From: Endomicrobiia bacterium
GTDB taxonomy: Bacteria > Elusimicrobiota > Endomicrobiia > Endomicrobiales > Endomicrobiaceae
DNA length: 22,059 bases
Reading direction: 5' to 3'
Assembly (NCBI GenBank): GCA_025998475.1
Contig: BNVZ01000004.1
Span: 1-22,059 of the forward strand
The position numbers and the translations under genes were made by a program. Numbering within the stretch: the first letter of the stretch is position 1; each line of letters begins with the position of its first letter. Below the pieces are notes generated by a model that did not search any database, had not been told where the DNA came from, and saw only the letters and a program-made list of their open reading frames with translations. Below are positions 7,880-16,711 of the stretch, piece by piece.

Positions 7880-7908
7880 TTGACAGTCCCGCAGAAAAAT
7901 GTTATATG
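7880..7908 (+). promoter_or_regulatory. Putative sigma70 promoter upstream of rplX
   Basis: Perfect TTGACA at 7880-7885, 17-nt spacer, TATATG at 7903-7908. It lies in the 327-bp gap between rplN and rplX and would give a leader of about 175 nt. The rest of the gap shows no gene. 7917-7950 weakly resembles 15640-15672, upstream of the lipoprotein remnant at 15681. Confidence 0.45.
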
Positions 7909-8091
7909 ATGTTTAGAGATTTAGATGAAATATCTTGCAGATGCGGAAAATAGAATGGGGTACTTTAGGCCTTTGATGTTTTAGTGGTGTAGTGGAAGGT
8001 GTATAATTTTGAGCTATAAACTTGGAAGGAAGTCCGTTGTCTCCTCAAAAGAGCATGGCAATGGTGCACGCAAAAAGAAAGGGATAATCTA

Positions 8092-8403
8092 ATGCTTACT
8101 GTTAAGAAGAAAGACAAAGTTGTGGTTTTGTGCGGAAAAGATAAAGGAAAAAGTGGTGAAGTACTTGTTGTCTTTCCAGATAAAGGTAGGGTTATCGTTT
8201 CGAAAATAAATTTTGTAAAAAAACATACGAAACCTACTCGGACAGATGCCGGGGGGATTCGTGAAAAAGAAGCCCCAATTGCTATAAGCAAAGTTATGCT
8301 TGTATGTCCAAAATGCGATAAAGCTTCAAGGGCTAAATTTGATAAGTTTTCCGACGGTAAGAAGGTAAGAGTGTGTCGTAAATGCGGAGAGTTGATACCA
8401 TAA
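8092..8403 (+). CDS. rplX: 50S ribosomal protein L24 (Cys-containing type)
   Basis: L24 initiates 50S assembly and lies near the tunnel exit. The 103-residue protein begins with the KOW motif region KDKVVVLCGKDKGKSGEVL. The C-terminal half carries two Cys pairs (CPKC and CRKC, about 26 residues apart), a zinc-ribbon-like arrangement seen in many bacterial L24 proteins and absent from E. coli. No strong ribosome site is evident: the purine run AAAGAAAGGGA lies about 10 nt upstream. A 117-bp spacer follows. Confidence 0.96.
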   Translation: MLTVKKKDKVVVLCGKDKGKSGEVLVVFPDKGRVIVSKINFVKKHTKPTRTDAGGIREKEAPIAISKVMLVCPKCDKASRAKFDKFSDGKKVRVCRKCGELIP

Positions 8404-8538
8404 ACACTTCGTTTTAATTTATGCTTTTTTGCGGTTTTTGGTTCGTTTGCTTAAATGCATAAGTGTTGTTGTAAACGTCGTCTAAACTCGGAATGTTGTT
8501 GAGAGTAACAAAGATAGAAGATGTATAAGGAAAGAATA

Positions 8539-9084
8539 ATGAGTCAACCTCGTTTAAAAGATTTTTATCAAAAAAATGTAATGAGTGAGCTTAAAAAACA
8601 GTTCAATTTTAAGAACGTGCATCAGATTCCTAAACTTACGAAGATTATTATCAACATCGGGTTAAGTGAAGCGAAAGAAAATATTAAAGTTTTGGATGTT
8701 GCAATCGCGGAGCTTGCGACTATTGCCGGCCAAAAACCTTTGGTGTGTCGCGCGAAGCGGTCTGTATCGAATTTTAAAATACGTCAAGGAATGCCGATAG
8801 GTATTAAAGTAACTCTCAGAAGCGCAATGATGTATGAATTTTTAGATAGATTTATTAATGTTGCGGTACCTCGCATAAGAGATTTTAGAGGGGTAGATTC
8901 AAGTGGTTTTGATGGTCAGGGTAATTTTAATTTGGGTATTACGGAGCAGTATATTTTTCCTGAAATCAATATCGAGAAATCGGACAAAGCTAGAGGAATG
9001 AATATTACTATCGTGACAACGGCTAAAGAAAATGAGCACGCAAAGGCATTAATTGAGGCCCTTGGTATGCCGTTTAAAAAATAG
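8539..9084 (+). CDS. rplE: 50S ribosomal protein L5
   Basis: L5 binds 5S rRNA and contacts P-site tRNA in the central protuberance. I prefer ATG 8539, 7 nt after AAGGA (8527-8531), giving 181 residues, the usual length. An in-frame ATG at 8521 would add six residues and place that ribosome site inside the gene. Motifs include KLTKIIINIGLSEAKENIKV, GQKPLVCRAKRSVSNFKIRQ, and the GITEQYIFPEINI segment followed by RGMNITIVTTAK. Confidence 0.97.
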   Translation: MSQPRLKDFYQKNVMSELKKQFNFKNVHQIPKLTKIIINIGLSEAKENIKVLDVAIAELATIAGQKPLVCRAKRSVSNFKIRQGMPIGIKVTLRSAMMYEFLDRFINVAVPRIRDFRGVDSSGFDGQGNFNLGITEQYIFPEINIEKSDKARGMNITIVTTAKENEHAKALIEALGMPFKK

Positions 9085-9129
9085 ACAATAATGATAGAAG
9101 ACAGCAAATAAAGCAAAGGATATTTTTCT

Positions 9130-9315
9130 ATGGCAACAACTTCAGCAGAAGCAAAGATGCGCAAACATCGGAAATTTTCAACGCGACACAGAAACAGGTG
9201 TCGTCTGTGCGGGAGGCCGCGCGGTTTTTATAGAGATTTTGGTCTTTGCAGAATTTGCCTGCGCGAATTAGCGCATAATGGTGAGATTCCTGGTCTTACA
9301 AAATCAAGCTGGTAA
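9130..9315 (+). CDS. rpsN: 30S ribosomal protein S14, zinc-binding short type
   Basis: S14 assembles into the 30S head. The 61-residue protein is the short zinc form (also called rpsZ). It has CRLC at about 26-29 and CRIC about 15 residues later, then [18 protein letters not shown], the standard ending. AAGGA lies 11 nt before the start. Residues 1-18 ([20 protein letters not shown]) follow the common pattern. It is followed by a 276-bp spacer with an inverted-repeat element. Confidence 0.96.
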   Translation: MATTSAEAKMRKHRKFSTRHRNRCRLCGRPRGFYRDFGLCRICLRELAHNGEIPGLTKSSW

Positions 9316-9325
9316 TACGCGATAG

Positions 9326-9453
9326 AGTCTGTCTAAAACTCTTAAAAGCCCTTGTCAATTTTGGATTTGTTTTGGTAACTGACATTGTTTCTAAAACAGT
9401 GCCGGTACGATAAATACGAAAACATACCGAAACCGTGGGTTTTTAGACAGACC
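9326..9453. mobile_element. Small non-coding inverted-repeat (MITE-like) element, copy 2
   Basis: The left end AGTCTGTCTAAAA (9326-9338) matches the reverse complement of the right end GTGGGTTTTTAGACAGACC (9435-9453) over the outer 13 bases with one mismatch. The interior shares TTGTTTTGGTAAC and CGGTAC..TAAAT.CGAAAAC with copy 1 at 131-271. The element is 128 bp, non-coding and inserted 10 bp after the rpsN stop, so both copies lie just behind the end of a highly expressed gene. Confidence 0.65.
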
Positions 9454-9591
9454 AGATAAACAGTTGTCATCGTAATTGTTTCCTTACGTATCGCTGGAGA
9501 GGAGAGGACAAGAGGTTGTTTCTAGATTGAAAAATGTCTTTTGTGTAATTTACCGTGAAACTAGTAATAAATTTTAAAAGAGGTTGGTTGA

Positions 9592-9987
9592 ATGATTACA
9601 GATCCAATTTCAGATATGTTTGTGCGTATTCGTAACTCAAATGCAAAATTGCATGAAAAAGTTGATATTCCGTTTTCAAAAATGAAAATGGAAATCGCTA
9701 GGATTTTAAAGGAAGAAGGGTATATCTCAAACTATAAAAACATTGAAGATCGTAAGCAAGGGATTTTGAGAGTTTATCTTAAGTATACTGCTGCTAACAA
9801 AGCTGTTCTTCTAGGGATAAGGAGAGTTTCAAAATCTAGTTTGAGAATATACAAGGGCTACGAAGATATGCCTAAAACGGTTGGCGGTTTAGGGGTTACT
9901 ATCGTTTCTACCTCTAAGGGTTTAATGTCCGATAGACAAGCAAGAAAACAAAAAATCGGTGGAGAAGTGATAGGTTGTGTTTGGTAG
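9592..9987 (+). CDS. rpsH: 30S ribosomal protein S8
   Basis: S8 binds the central domain of 16S rRNA and in E. coli represses the spc operon. The 131-residue protein has MITDPISDMFVRIRNSNAKL, PFSKMKMEIARILKEEGYI, RVSKSSLRIY and the C-terminal GVTIVSTSKGLMSDRQARKQ followed by GGEVIGCVW. The ribosome site GAGG is close upstream. rplF follows after 81 bp. Confidence 0.98.
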   Translation: MITDPISDMFVRIRNSNAKLHEKVDIPFSKMKMEIARILKEEGYISNYKNIEDRKQGILRVYLKYTAANKAVLLGIRRVSKSSLRIYKGYEDMPKTVGGLGVTIVSTSKGLMSDRQARKQKIGGEVIGCVW

Positions 9988-10068
9988 TTGCATTATTGAG
10001 TTAATGTGGCAGTTTTATTATTTTCAAATGTCTGTTGTTTAGCAAAAAACTTATATTGGGGTCCAAAA

Positions 10069-10632
10069 ATGAGTCGCTTAGGCAAAAAACCAGTTCAGGT
10101 GTCAGAAAATGTGAATGCGGAATTTAAAAATAGAGTGTTGGAAGTAACAGGTCCTGGCGGAAAACTTTCGCAGGTGATTGATGATAGAATAAGTTTAAAA
10201 ATAAACAATGACAATATTTTTGTCGAGGCTCTTGAGGAATCTCGTGAATGCAATATGTTGCACGGTCTGATAAGAGGTCTTGTGGTCAATATGGTTGAAG
10301 GCGTTACAAAGGGTTTCAAAAAAGAACTTGAAGCTATCGGTCTTGGTTATAAGGCAAATATAGATAGCGGAAATAAATTGGTTCTTGCTGTGGGTTTCTC
10401 GCATCTTGTAAATCTTAAGATCCCTTCTACTGTAAAAGTTGCTGTGGCTATTACTCAAGACAAGAATACTTTGATTACCGTAACAGGTGCTGATAAGTAT
10501 GAAGTTGGAGCATTTGCTGCTCAGATTAGAGCTGTAAAGCCGCCGGAACCTTACAAGGGTTTTGGTATCAGATATTTAGGTGAAAAGATTATAAGAAAAG
10601 CCGGAAAAACTGCGGCGGGTGGTAAAAAATAA
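10069..10632 (+). CDS. rplF: 50S ribosomal protein L6
   Basis: L6 sits near the sarcin-ricin loop and elongation factor site. The start at ATG 10069 gives MSRLGKKPVQVSENVNAEFK and 187 residues, matching the family. An in-frame extension to 10006 would add 21 non-homologous residues and is rejected. The two L6 repeats are visible, ending with KPPEPYKGFGIRYLGEKIIR and KAGKTAAGGKK. The ribosome site is TTGGGG. rplR follows after 33 bp. Confidence 0.97.
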   Translation: MSRLGKKPVQVSENVNAEFKNRVLEVTGPGGKLSQVIDDRISLKINNDNIFVEALEESRECNMLHGLIRGLVVNMVEGVTKGFKKELEAIGLGYKANIDSGNKLVLAVGFSHLVNLKIPSTVKVAVAITQDKNTLITVTGADKYEVGAFAAQIRAVKPPEPYKGFGIRYLGEKIIRKAGKTAAGGKK

Positions 10633-10665
10633 TAGTTTTTTGCCGTCATTAATAGAGGATATTAG

Positions 10666-11025
10666 ATGAAAGATTCGAACGAAAGATTCAATTATCGCGT
10701 AAAAAGAGTTAGAAGTAAAATTGAAGGAACGCAAGCAAGGCCTCGCTTGAGCGTTCATCGTGGACATAAGCATATTTATGCGCAGATCATTGACGATAGC
10801 AGAAGTATTACTCTTGCGTCTGCGTCAACGTTATCTCCTGAACTTAAGGATAAAATTAAAGTTACTGATACAGTTGCGGCAGCTAAGTTTGTAGGTGATT
10901 TAATTGCAAAAAAAGCAGTTGAAAAAGGCGTAAAAAAGGTTGTTTTTGATCGCAGGGGATACGAATATACCGGTAAAATAAAAGCTTTTGCAGATGCTGC
11001 AAGAGAAAATGGCTTAGAGTTTTAA
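10666..11025 (+). CDS. rplR: 50S ribosomal protein L18
   Basis: L18 binds 5S rRNA with L5. The 119-residue protein has [31 protein letters not shown], the ITLASAST strand, [20 protein letters not shown] and the [20 protein letters not shown] ending typical of L18. AGAGGA lies upstream. rpsE begins 33 bp later with a TTG start. Confidence 0.97.
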   Translation: MKDSNERFNYRVKRVRSKIEGTQARPRLSVHRGHKHIYAQIIDDSRSITLASASTLSPELKDKIKVTDTVAAAKFVGDLIAKKAVEKGVKKVVFDRRGYEYTGKIKAFADAARENGLEF

Positions 11026-11058
11026 AATAAACATAGATGCCGTTTTTAGGGGGACAAG

Positions 11059-11562
11059 TTGGCTGAAAGAATAGGAAGACAACAAAGTAATGATGGCTTA
11101 AAAGAAGCTGTTGTTGCTGTTAACAGAGTGACAAAGGTTGTTAAGGGTGGAAAAAGATTTTCCTTTAATGCCTTGGTAGTGGTGGGCGATGGAGACGGCA
11201 AGGTAGGTTGCGGTCTTGGTAAAGCAAATGAAGTGCAGGCTGCAATTCAAAAAGGTGGTGTGCAGGCGTCAAAACATATGGTTTTGGTTCAGTTAAAGGG
11301 AAGCACTATTCCTCATGAAATAATAGGTATTTCGGGCTCAGGAAAGGTATTATTGAAACCTGCTGCTCCAGGGACTGGTGTTATAGCGGGTGGAGCCGTT
11401 AGAGCCGTTCTTGAAGCTGTAGGAGTTAGAGATGTGCTTACAAAGTCAATGCGCTCTTCAAATCCTTTTAACGTAGTTTATGCAACAATCAAAGCCCTAA
11501 AAGAACTTCGTTCAAAAGAGGAAGTTGCTAAGATTAGAGAAAAAGAGGTTGCAGAGATATGA
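11059..11562 (+). CDS. rpsE: 30S ribosomal protein S5
   Basis: S5 maintains decoding accuracy and lines the mRNA entry site. The 167-residue protein starts at TTG 11059, 5 nt after AGGGGG. Motifs are [73 protein letters not shown] and [15 protein letters not shown]. The stop overlaps the rplO start by 4 nt (ATGA). The usual rpmD gene between rpsE and rplO is missing. Confidence 0.97.
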   Translation: MAERIGRQQSNDGLKEAVVAVNRVTKVVKGGKRFSFNALVVVGDGDGKVGCGLGKANEVQAAIQKGGVQASKHMVLVQLKGSTIPHEIIGISGSGKVLLKPAAPGTGVIAGGAVRAVLEAVGVRDVLTKSMRSSNPFNVVYATIKALKELRSKEEVAKIREKEVAEI

Positions 11563-12005
11563 TAGGTTTAAATAATTTGCAGCCTGCAAAAGGCTCAAAA
11601 CATAGAAGGAAGATTGTAGGACGCGGAGTGGGATCAGGACATGGTCGCACGTCTACTCGCGGTTCTAAAGGTCAGAGGGCTCGTTCAGGTGATGGAGCAA
11701 AGAAAATTGGTTTTGAAGGCGGGCAGATGCCTATTTTTAGGAGAATACCTAAGAGAGGATTTACCAATCGGTTTCGTAGAGAATATAAAATCGTCAACGT
11801 TGAAAGTTTAAATAGATTTGAAATTGGAGCTGAAGTTACTCCTGCGGCGTTAAGAGAAGCCGGTCTTGTTGCAAAAACAGAGCTTGTTAAAATTCTAGGA
11901 GTTGGAGATCTAAAGAAATCTTTAACAGTTAAGGTTGCTGCTTTTTCAAAATCTGCACTTGAAAAAATTAAAGCTGTAGGTGGAAAAGCTGAAATCGTTA
12001 AGTAA
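11559..12005 (+). CDS. rplO: 50S ribosomal protein L15
   Basis: L15 is a late 50S assembly protein. The 148-residue product has [20 protein letters not shown], then [18 protein letters not shown], the [19 protein letters not shown] block and a C-terminal [20 protein letters not shown]. It overlaps rpsE by 4 nt, so translation is probably coupled. secY follows after 116 bp that contain a promoter candidate. Confidence 0.97.
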   Translation: MIGLNNLQPAKGSKHRRKIVGRGVGSGHGRTSTRGSKGQRARSGDGAKKIGFEGGQMPIFRRIPKRGFTNRFRREYKIVNVESLNRFEIGAEVTPAALREAGLVAKTELVKILGVGDLKKSLTVKVAAFSKSALEKIKAVGGKAEIVK

Positions 12006-12076
12006 ATGATGTATAAATATATAATGGTCCAAACAACTTTATTGACGTGTTACGTTTGTTTTTAAGTGAATGTAGT

Positions 12077-12106
12077 TTGCCAATGCAGAAGTTAGTTGAC
12101 TATAAT
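12077..12106 (+). promoter_or_regulatory. Putative strong promoter just upstream of secY
   Basis: TTGCCA at 12077-12082 (5 of 6), 18-nt spacer, perfect TATAAT at 12101-12106. Transcription would begin near 12112-12114, only about 8-10 nt before the secY ATG at 12122, too short for a normal ribosome site. Confidence 0.5.
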
Positions 12107-12121
12107 AGCGAGAGTAAAAAT

Positions 12122-13465
12122 ATGTTAAAAAGTTTTGCTGATGTGTTTAGAGTGCCCGAACTTCGAAAGAAGATATTGTTTACGCTGCTTATAATTGTTG
12201 CCTATAGAATAGGAGCGACTGTTCCTATTCCTGGTATAAATAGTGAAGCTATGAAGTCTTTGTTTGCAGCAAATAGCAATGGCCTGTTGGGTTTTTTAGA
12301 TATGTTTTCCGGTGGTGCTCTCAACAGAATGTCAGTTTTTTCTATGGGTATTACGCCGTATATCAATGTATCCATTATTATGAGTTTAATGCAAGGTGCA
12401 CATGTTATCCCTTATTTAGACAGGCTTGCGAAAGAAGGGGAGCATGGAAGGAAAAAGCTTACGCAAATTACAAGATACGGAACGCTTATACTTGGTACGA
12501 TACAGTCTTTTGGTTTAACTATGATGATAACCAGATTCCCTACTCCTTCAGGGATGCCTATAGTTGTTGATCCGTCTTGGCCTTGGGTTATTTTGACAGT
12601 TGCCACTTTGATTACAGGTACAGTTTTAATTATGTGGTTGGGTGAGCAAGTTACAGAAAGAGGAATAGGTAACGGCATTTCTCTCATAATTTTTGCGGGT
12701 ATTGTGGAGAGGCTTCCTCATGCGATTTTTAGTGTTACAAAGCTTGTGCGGATGGAAGAGATTCAAATATTGAAAGCTTTAGCTCTTGCTGTTATTGTTG
12801 TTGCGGTTTTGATTGCCGTCGTTTGGATTGAAACAGCTCAGAGAAAAATTCCTATTCATTATGCAAAAAGGATGATGGGAAGAAAAATGTATGGCGGACA
12901 GACATCATTTCTTCCTATAAAAGTAGATCAGTCCGGCGTTGTAGCCGTAATATTTTCAATGGCTATTTTGTCTATACCTTTAACTATAGCTCAGCTTGCT
13001 CCGGAATGGACAATTTGGGGTTTCCCTATAGCTAAAAAGATTGCAAATTTGTTTAACGGCGGCTCTGTAATATACAGTTTAGTTTATGCATTTTTAATTA
13101 TTTTCTTTTGCTATTTCTATAATTCGATATCTTTTAATCCTAAAGATTTAGCGGATAATCTAAAGAAGTCCGGCGGATTTATTCCTGGTATAAGACCTGG
13201 AGATCCAACTGCCACATACATACAAAACGTTTTAGAAAGAGTTACTCTTGGTGGTGCATTATTTGTTGCTTTTATTTCTGTTTTGCCGGATTATTTAAGA
13301 CATGTAATGAATGCTCCGCTTTTTTTTGGCGGCACTTCGTTGCTTATCGTTGTTGGTGTTTCTCTTGATACTATTGGACAGATAGAATCTCATCTTATTT
13401 TGCGTCGCTACGAAGGTTTTATGAAAGAGGGGCAAATAAAGGGTAGATGGTTCAATGTCAGATAG
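12122..13465 (+). CDS. secY: Protein translocase subunit SecY
   Basis: SecY is the channel of the Sec translocon, inserting and exporting proteins across the inner membrane with SecE, SecG and SecA. From ATG 12122 the protein is 447 residues, starting MLKSFADVFRVPELRKKILF. An in-frame extension to 12047 lacks homology. Hydrophobic segments are spaced as in the ten-helix family. Signature stretches are GEQVTERGIGNGISLIIFAG (about 174-193) and KKSGGFIPGIRPG (about 348-360), and the cytosolic tail is RRYEGFMKEGQIKGRW. No good Shine-Dalgarno sequence is present. Confidence 0.97.
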   Translation: MLKSFADVFRVPELRKKILFTLLIIVAYRIGATVPIPGINSEAMKSLFAANSNGLLGFLDMFSGGALNRMSVFSMGITPYINVSIIMSLMQGAHVIPYLDRLAKEGEHGRKKLTQITRYGTLILGTIQSFGLTMMITRFPTPSGMPIVVDPSWPWVILTVATLITGTVLIMWLGEQVTERGIGNGISLIIFAGIVERLPHAIFSVTKLVRMEEIQILKALALAVIVVAVLIAVVWIETAQRKIPIHYAKRMMGRKMYGGQTSFLPIKVDQSGVVAVIFSMAILSIPLTIAQLAPEWTIWGFPIAKKIANLFNGGSVIYSLVYAFLIIFFCYFYNSISFNPKDLADNLKKSGGFIPGIRPGDPTATYIQNVLERVTLGGALFVAFISVLPDYLRHVMNAPLFFGGTSLLIVVGVSLDTIGQIESHLILRRYEGFMKEGQIKGRWFNVR

Positions 13466-13631
13466 AGAGCTGTGTCTTTTAAATTTATGCTTCCTTAGAT
13501 GTCGGACACATGTCATTCTCGTGAAAACAGGAATCCATTTTGTCATTAAGCAGTAGATGGAAAAGCTGGTAGAATTTGTTTGAAAGCCAAAGGCTCGAAG
13601 AATCCAAGTGTTTGATTTTTAGAAGGCAAAG

Positions 13632-14264
13632 ATGAATTATATAATTATGGGACTTCCCGGAGCCGGAAAAGGCACACAGGCTAAAAAGATTGTAGAAGAA
13701 TTCGGTTTGGTACATTTGTCTACCGGCGATATGCTTAGACAAGCAAAGAAATCGGATGAGGTGATAAGTAAACTTCTTGCATCAGGGCAACTTGTTCCCG
13801 ACGATATAGTTATTAATATGATTAAAAATCGTCTTGCAGAAGGTAATTTAAAAAATGGTTTTCTTTTAGATGGGTTTCCTAGAACTGTAAAACAAGCTGA
13901 AGAATTAGATTTAATGCTTAAAGTTGAAAATATGAAAACTGCTGCGGTGTTCTTTATAGATGTTTGTTTTGATGAAGCAATTAAAAGAATAGTAGGTAGA
14001 AGAGTTTGTACTTGCGGGGCGAGTTATCACGTAGATTTTATTCCGCCTAAAATTGAAGGGAAGTGTAATGTTTGTGGCAAAGATTTAATTCAAAGAGACG
14101 ATGACAAAGAAGATGTTGTAAAGAATAGGTTAGAAGTTTACGAGAAGCAGACAAGGCCGTTAATTGATTATTATAAAAAAACAAAGTTGTTTGTGAATAT
14201 AAATGGTTCAAAGAATGAAAAAGAAGTATTTAATCAAGTAAGTCGATTGATGATTGGCAAGTAA
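13632..14264 (+). CDS. adk: Adenylate kinase with Cys4 LID
   Basis: Adk interconverts ATP and AMP with two ADP in the cytosol. The 210-residue protein has the P-loop [10 protein letters not shown] (7-16), STGDMLRQA (30-38), the AMP-binding DGFPRT (80-85) and the LID residues VGRRV. The LID contains Cys126, Cys128, Cys145 and Cys148. The first pair is spaced by one residue instead of the usual two, so zinc binding may be imperfect. AAGG precedes the start. The secY-adk-map order is a common spc arrangement. Confidence 0.97.
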   Translation: MNYIIMGLPGAGKGTQAKKIVEEFGLVHLSTGDMLRQAKKSDEVISKLLASGQLVPDDIVINMIKNRLAEGNLKNGFLLDGFPRTVKQAEELDLMLKVENMKTAAVFFIDVCFDEAIKRIVGRRVCTCGASYHVDFIPPKIEGKCNVCGKDLIQRDDDKEDVVKNRLEVYEKQTRPLIDYYKKTKLFVNINGSKNEKEVFNQVSRLMIGK

Positions 14265-14426
14265 AATAACGGCGAAAAATACCGGTTGTTTATTATGTTA
14301 TTTTGCTCAAGCGTTGTTGCTGGTGTGGAAAACTAGATTGTTTTACGTCGAAGGAAAATTAAGTAACGGTTTGTTTTGATAAGAGCTTACAATGTGGTTT
14401 GGAGTCGTTGCGTGTTGTTAATTTTG

Positions 14427-14455
14427 TTTACAGTCAACCAAATTTTTTATATAAA
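14427..14455 (+). promoter_or_regulatory. Putative sigma70 promoter for map-infA
   Basis: TTTACA at 14427-14432, 17-nt spacer, TATAAA at 14450-14455: both hexamers 5 of 6 with ideal spacing, 64 bp upstream of the map start and within the 254-bp adk-map gap. The rest of the gap shows no gene. Confidence 0.55.
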
Positions 14456-14518
14456 TGGAAAACAACTTTGTCGAAGTATGCATAATGTGCGATTTTTAGG
14501 CTTAGAGGGAAAGATAAC

Positions 14519-15298
14519 TTGTTTTTTAAAAAGCAAAACATAGAACTGAAAACGGTAAAAGAGATTGAAAAAATGAGAGCTGCTGGCAAGGTTGTTGGTG
14601 AAATTTTAGATAAGCTTTCTGAGATAATAAAGCCTGGAATAACAACTAAAGATATAGATGTTTTTTCAGAAAAATATATAAGGTCATTGAATATGATACC
14701 GGCGTTTTTAGGAATACGTGGAGTGAAATATCCTTTTCCTGCTTCTGCGTGTGTATCAATAAATGATGAAGTAGTGCACGGGATTCCGAATGCTTCTCGT
14801 ACGCTTAAATCAGGTGATATAGTTTCTATAGATATGGGAGTTTTTTATGGAGGTTATTATGGAGATGCAGCAAGAACCTACGCGGTTGGTAAAATCTCTG
14901 ACACTGCTGCAAAACTTCTTAAAATTACAGAACAGTCTTTGCACAAAGGGATTGAACAAGCATTGCCGGATAATAGACTTGGCGATGTTTCAAGTGCGGT
15001 CCAAAAAACAGTAGAGAATGCTGGGTTTTCTGTCGTAAGGGATTTTGTAGGGCATGGAATTGGTAGAGCTTTGCATGAAAATCCACAGATTCCAAATTAT
15101 GGCAAATCAGGTACGGGTGTTAAACTTCTTGCAGGCATGGTTCTTGCAATAGAGCCTATGGTAAATGTCGGAAGTTGTGAGGTTTATATGTTAGATGATG
15201 ATTGGACTGTTGTTACAAAAGATGGCAGCTTAAGTGCTCATTTTGAACACACTGTCGCAATAACTAAAGATGGATACGAAATTTTAACAAAGGTATAG
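14519..15298 (+). CDS. map: Methionine aminopeptidase type I
   Basis: Map removes the initiator Met from nascent proteins after deformylation. The 259-residue protein starts at TTG 14519, 8 nt after GAGGGA. The five metal ligands are in place: Asp105 (IVSIDMGV), Asp116 ([11 protein letters not shown]), His179 ([12 protein letters not shown]), Glu212 (LAIEPMVN) and Glu243 (HFEHTVAI). His87 (EVVHGIPN) is also conserved. There is no N-terminal zinc-finger extension. infA begins 1 bp after the stop, and its ribosome site lies in the map 3' end. Confidence 0.97.
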   Translation: MFFKKQNIELKTVKEIEKMRAAGKVVGEILDKLSEIIKPGITTKDIDVFSEKYIRSLNMIPAFLGIRGVKYPFPASACVSINDEVVHGIPNASRTLKSGDIVSIDMGVFYGGYYGDAARTYAVGKISDTAAKLLKITEQSLHKGIEQALPDNRLGDVSSAVQKTVENAGFSVVRDFVGHGIGRALHENPQIPNYGKSGTGVKLLAGMVLAIEPMVNVGSCEVYMLDDDWTVVTKDGSLSAHFEHTVAITKDGYEILTKV

Positions 15299-15299
15299 A

Positions 15300-15521
15300 A
15301 TGAGCAAAGAAGAGAGAATTATAGTTGACGGAAAAGTTTTGGAATCTCTGCCAAACGCAGTTTTTAGGGTAGAAATTATTGATGGAGGGCATATAGTTTT
15401 GGCGTATATTTGCGGTAAAATGAGAAATAATCACATAAGAATTCTTCCCGGTGATAAAGTGAAAGTTGAACTTTCGCCTTATGACTTAACAAGAGGCAGA
15501 GTAATATTCAGAGAGAAGTAA
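15300..15521 (+). CDS. infA: Translation initiation factor IF-1
   Basis: IF-1 occupies the 30S A site during initiation. The 73-residue OB-fold protein has the family pattern [40 protein letters not shown] and [20 protein letters not shown]. It is tightly coupled to map (1-bp gap, AAAGG upstream). The next gene, rpmJ, is normally adjacent but here lies 1190 bp away across an insertion. Confidence 0.96.
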   Translation: MSKEERIIVDGKVLESLPNAVFRVEIIDGGHIVLAYICGKMRNNHIRILPGDKVKVELSPYDLTRGRVIFREK

Positions 15522-15680
15522 GCAATACGGGACAGAATGTATAAAAAATATTTTACGATGAAAAGTGGCCACTCTTGCCCTGCCCAAGTAGTCGAAGTTT
15601 TTGACTTCTAAAATATATATTTTTTATGCGTTTGTTGTGGGATTTGGAATAATATCTGACAGATACGGAAAAGGAAGGCA

Positions 15681-16450
15681 GTGATAAAACTAAAAGTAAA
15701 TGTTAGGTGCATTTGTTTTGCTTTGAGTTTGTGCAAAGGTTGTAGCGAAAAGAATCCTACAATTACAGGGAGAAAGGATGTTACTCCGGACAAGCCTGCC
15801 TGAGACACAAAAGAAACCGGATGTTAAGAAACCGGTTGCAACTGTTGTGAAAAATGGAGATGCAAACGGATAAAACGATTAAGGATGGATATGGGATGAT
15901 TACAGCTAAGCCTGACATTAAGTGGTTTGAGAAGTTGATGGTGATACGGATGGCTGGGCTTTGAGAGAATTAGTATGATACCGTTGAAACATTTTGGAAA
16001 TTTGGTTTATAAAACGAGGGACACGTTGACAAAGTTAGTGAATGTAAATAGAAGAATAGACAGTAATTGATGGTAGCAGAAAACTATCTTCTGATGTTGA
16101 TTTGCTAACCATTAAGAGAGCGGGGACGAACAGGCTAAATGATAAGATTGATGAAGCAGAAAAAACAGGAAGATGAAACTGGAAATTGGCAGTGATGGAG
16201 CTGGAAGGGGTAATTGGTGAGATTAAGAAGCTAAGTAACAATGTGGCATACTAGACAAGAAGCATCGAGAAGCGCTGCTTGATTATGATGAAACAAAGTT
16301 AGGATCAGATGATTGTAGGTCTGTATGGAAAATGGGATGTTGTGAATAATAAGCTGAGCGATGCTTGAGGATGGGTGGAAAAGAAAGTGTAATAGTAGTT
16401 CTAGCTCTTCGAGCAGTAGCGGTTCTTTGGGAGACTATAGTAATTGGTGA
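15681..16450 (+). pseudogene. Heavily degraded lipoprotein gene with Ser-rich tail
   Basis: GTG 15681, preceded by GGAAGG, opens VIKLKVNVRCICFALSLCKG followed by CSEKNPTITGRKDVTPDKPA and a stop at 15801. It is a basic start, a hydrophobic stretch, a Cys and a Lys/Pro-rich linker, as in the intact lipoprotein at 17899. The linker continues in the next frame (TQKKPDVKKPVATVVKNGDA). Further charged, helix-type pieces appear in shifting frames (for example LDKKHREALLDYDETKLGSD near 16250). 16388-16450 reads Cys-Asn, nine Ser, then GSLGDYSNW and a stop. Several frameshifts and stops make it non-functional as one protein. The N-terminal relation is by architecture more than by identity. Confidence 0.6.
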
Positions 16451-16640
16451 GTGGCAGCGTAAAATTGTGTAAAGTTGTTTTGGTAAAATAAAAATAAAAG
16501 GGCTTGATGATAAAAAAGAGAAACGATTTTTGTCGGAGTGTTTCAAAGTGTCAAAAGGTAACTTTACGCGAAGTCAATTTACATTGTTTCAAAATAAGCG
16601 GTAATTTGCTGTTCTTAAGATAAAAAGAATTCCGCAATGG

Positions 16641-16668
16641 TTCGAAATCGGTTATTTTGTGGTATAAT
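16641..16668 (+). promoter_or_regulatory. Putative extended -10 promoter for rpmJ-rpsM-rpsK
   Basis: Perfect TATAAT at 16663-16668 preceded by TGG (TGN extended -10 element), with a weak -35 (TTCGAA, 16641-16646, 16-nt spacer). It lies 43 bp upstream of rpmJ and restarts transcription after the 1.2-kb insertion, as would be needed for the alpha operon. Confidence 0.55.
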
Positions 16669-16711
16669 GCGAAAGTTGTAGCATATTGATAGAGGTAGAA
16701 CGGAGTATAAA

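Larger units (their letters stand above)
15522..16711. other. 1190-bp insertion between infA and rpmJ with no intact gene
   Basis: The gap holds a lipoprotein remnant (15681-16450) and spacer on both sides. 16451-16640 shows no feature I can support. The promoter for rpmJ lies at its end (16641-16668). In many genomes infA and rpmJ are nearly adjacent, so this region is probably acquired or expanded DNA. Confidence 0.6.

Noticed and set aside
10006..10068. Upstream extension of rplF by 21 residues
   Set aside because: L6 begins MSRLGKKPV at 10069 behind a GGGG ribosome site.
12047..12121. Upstream extension of secY by 25 residues
   Set aside because: The added residues are not SecY-like and 12122 gives the standard N-terminus.
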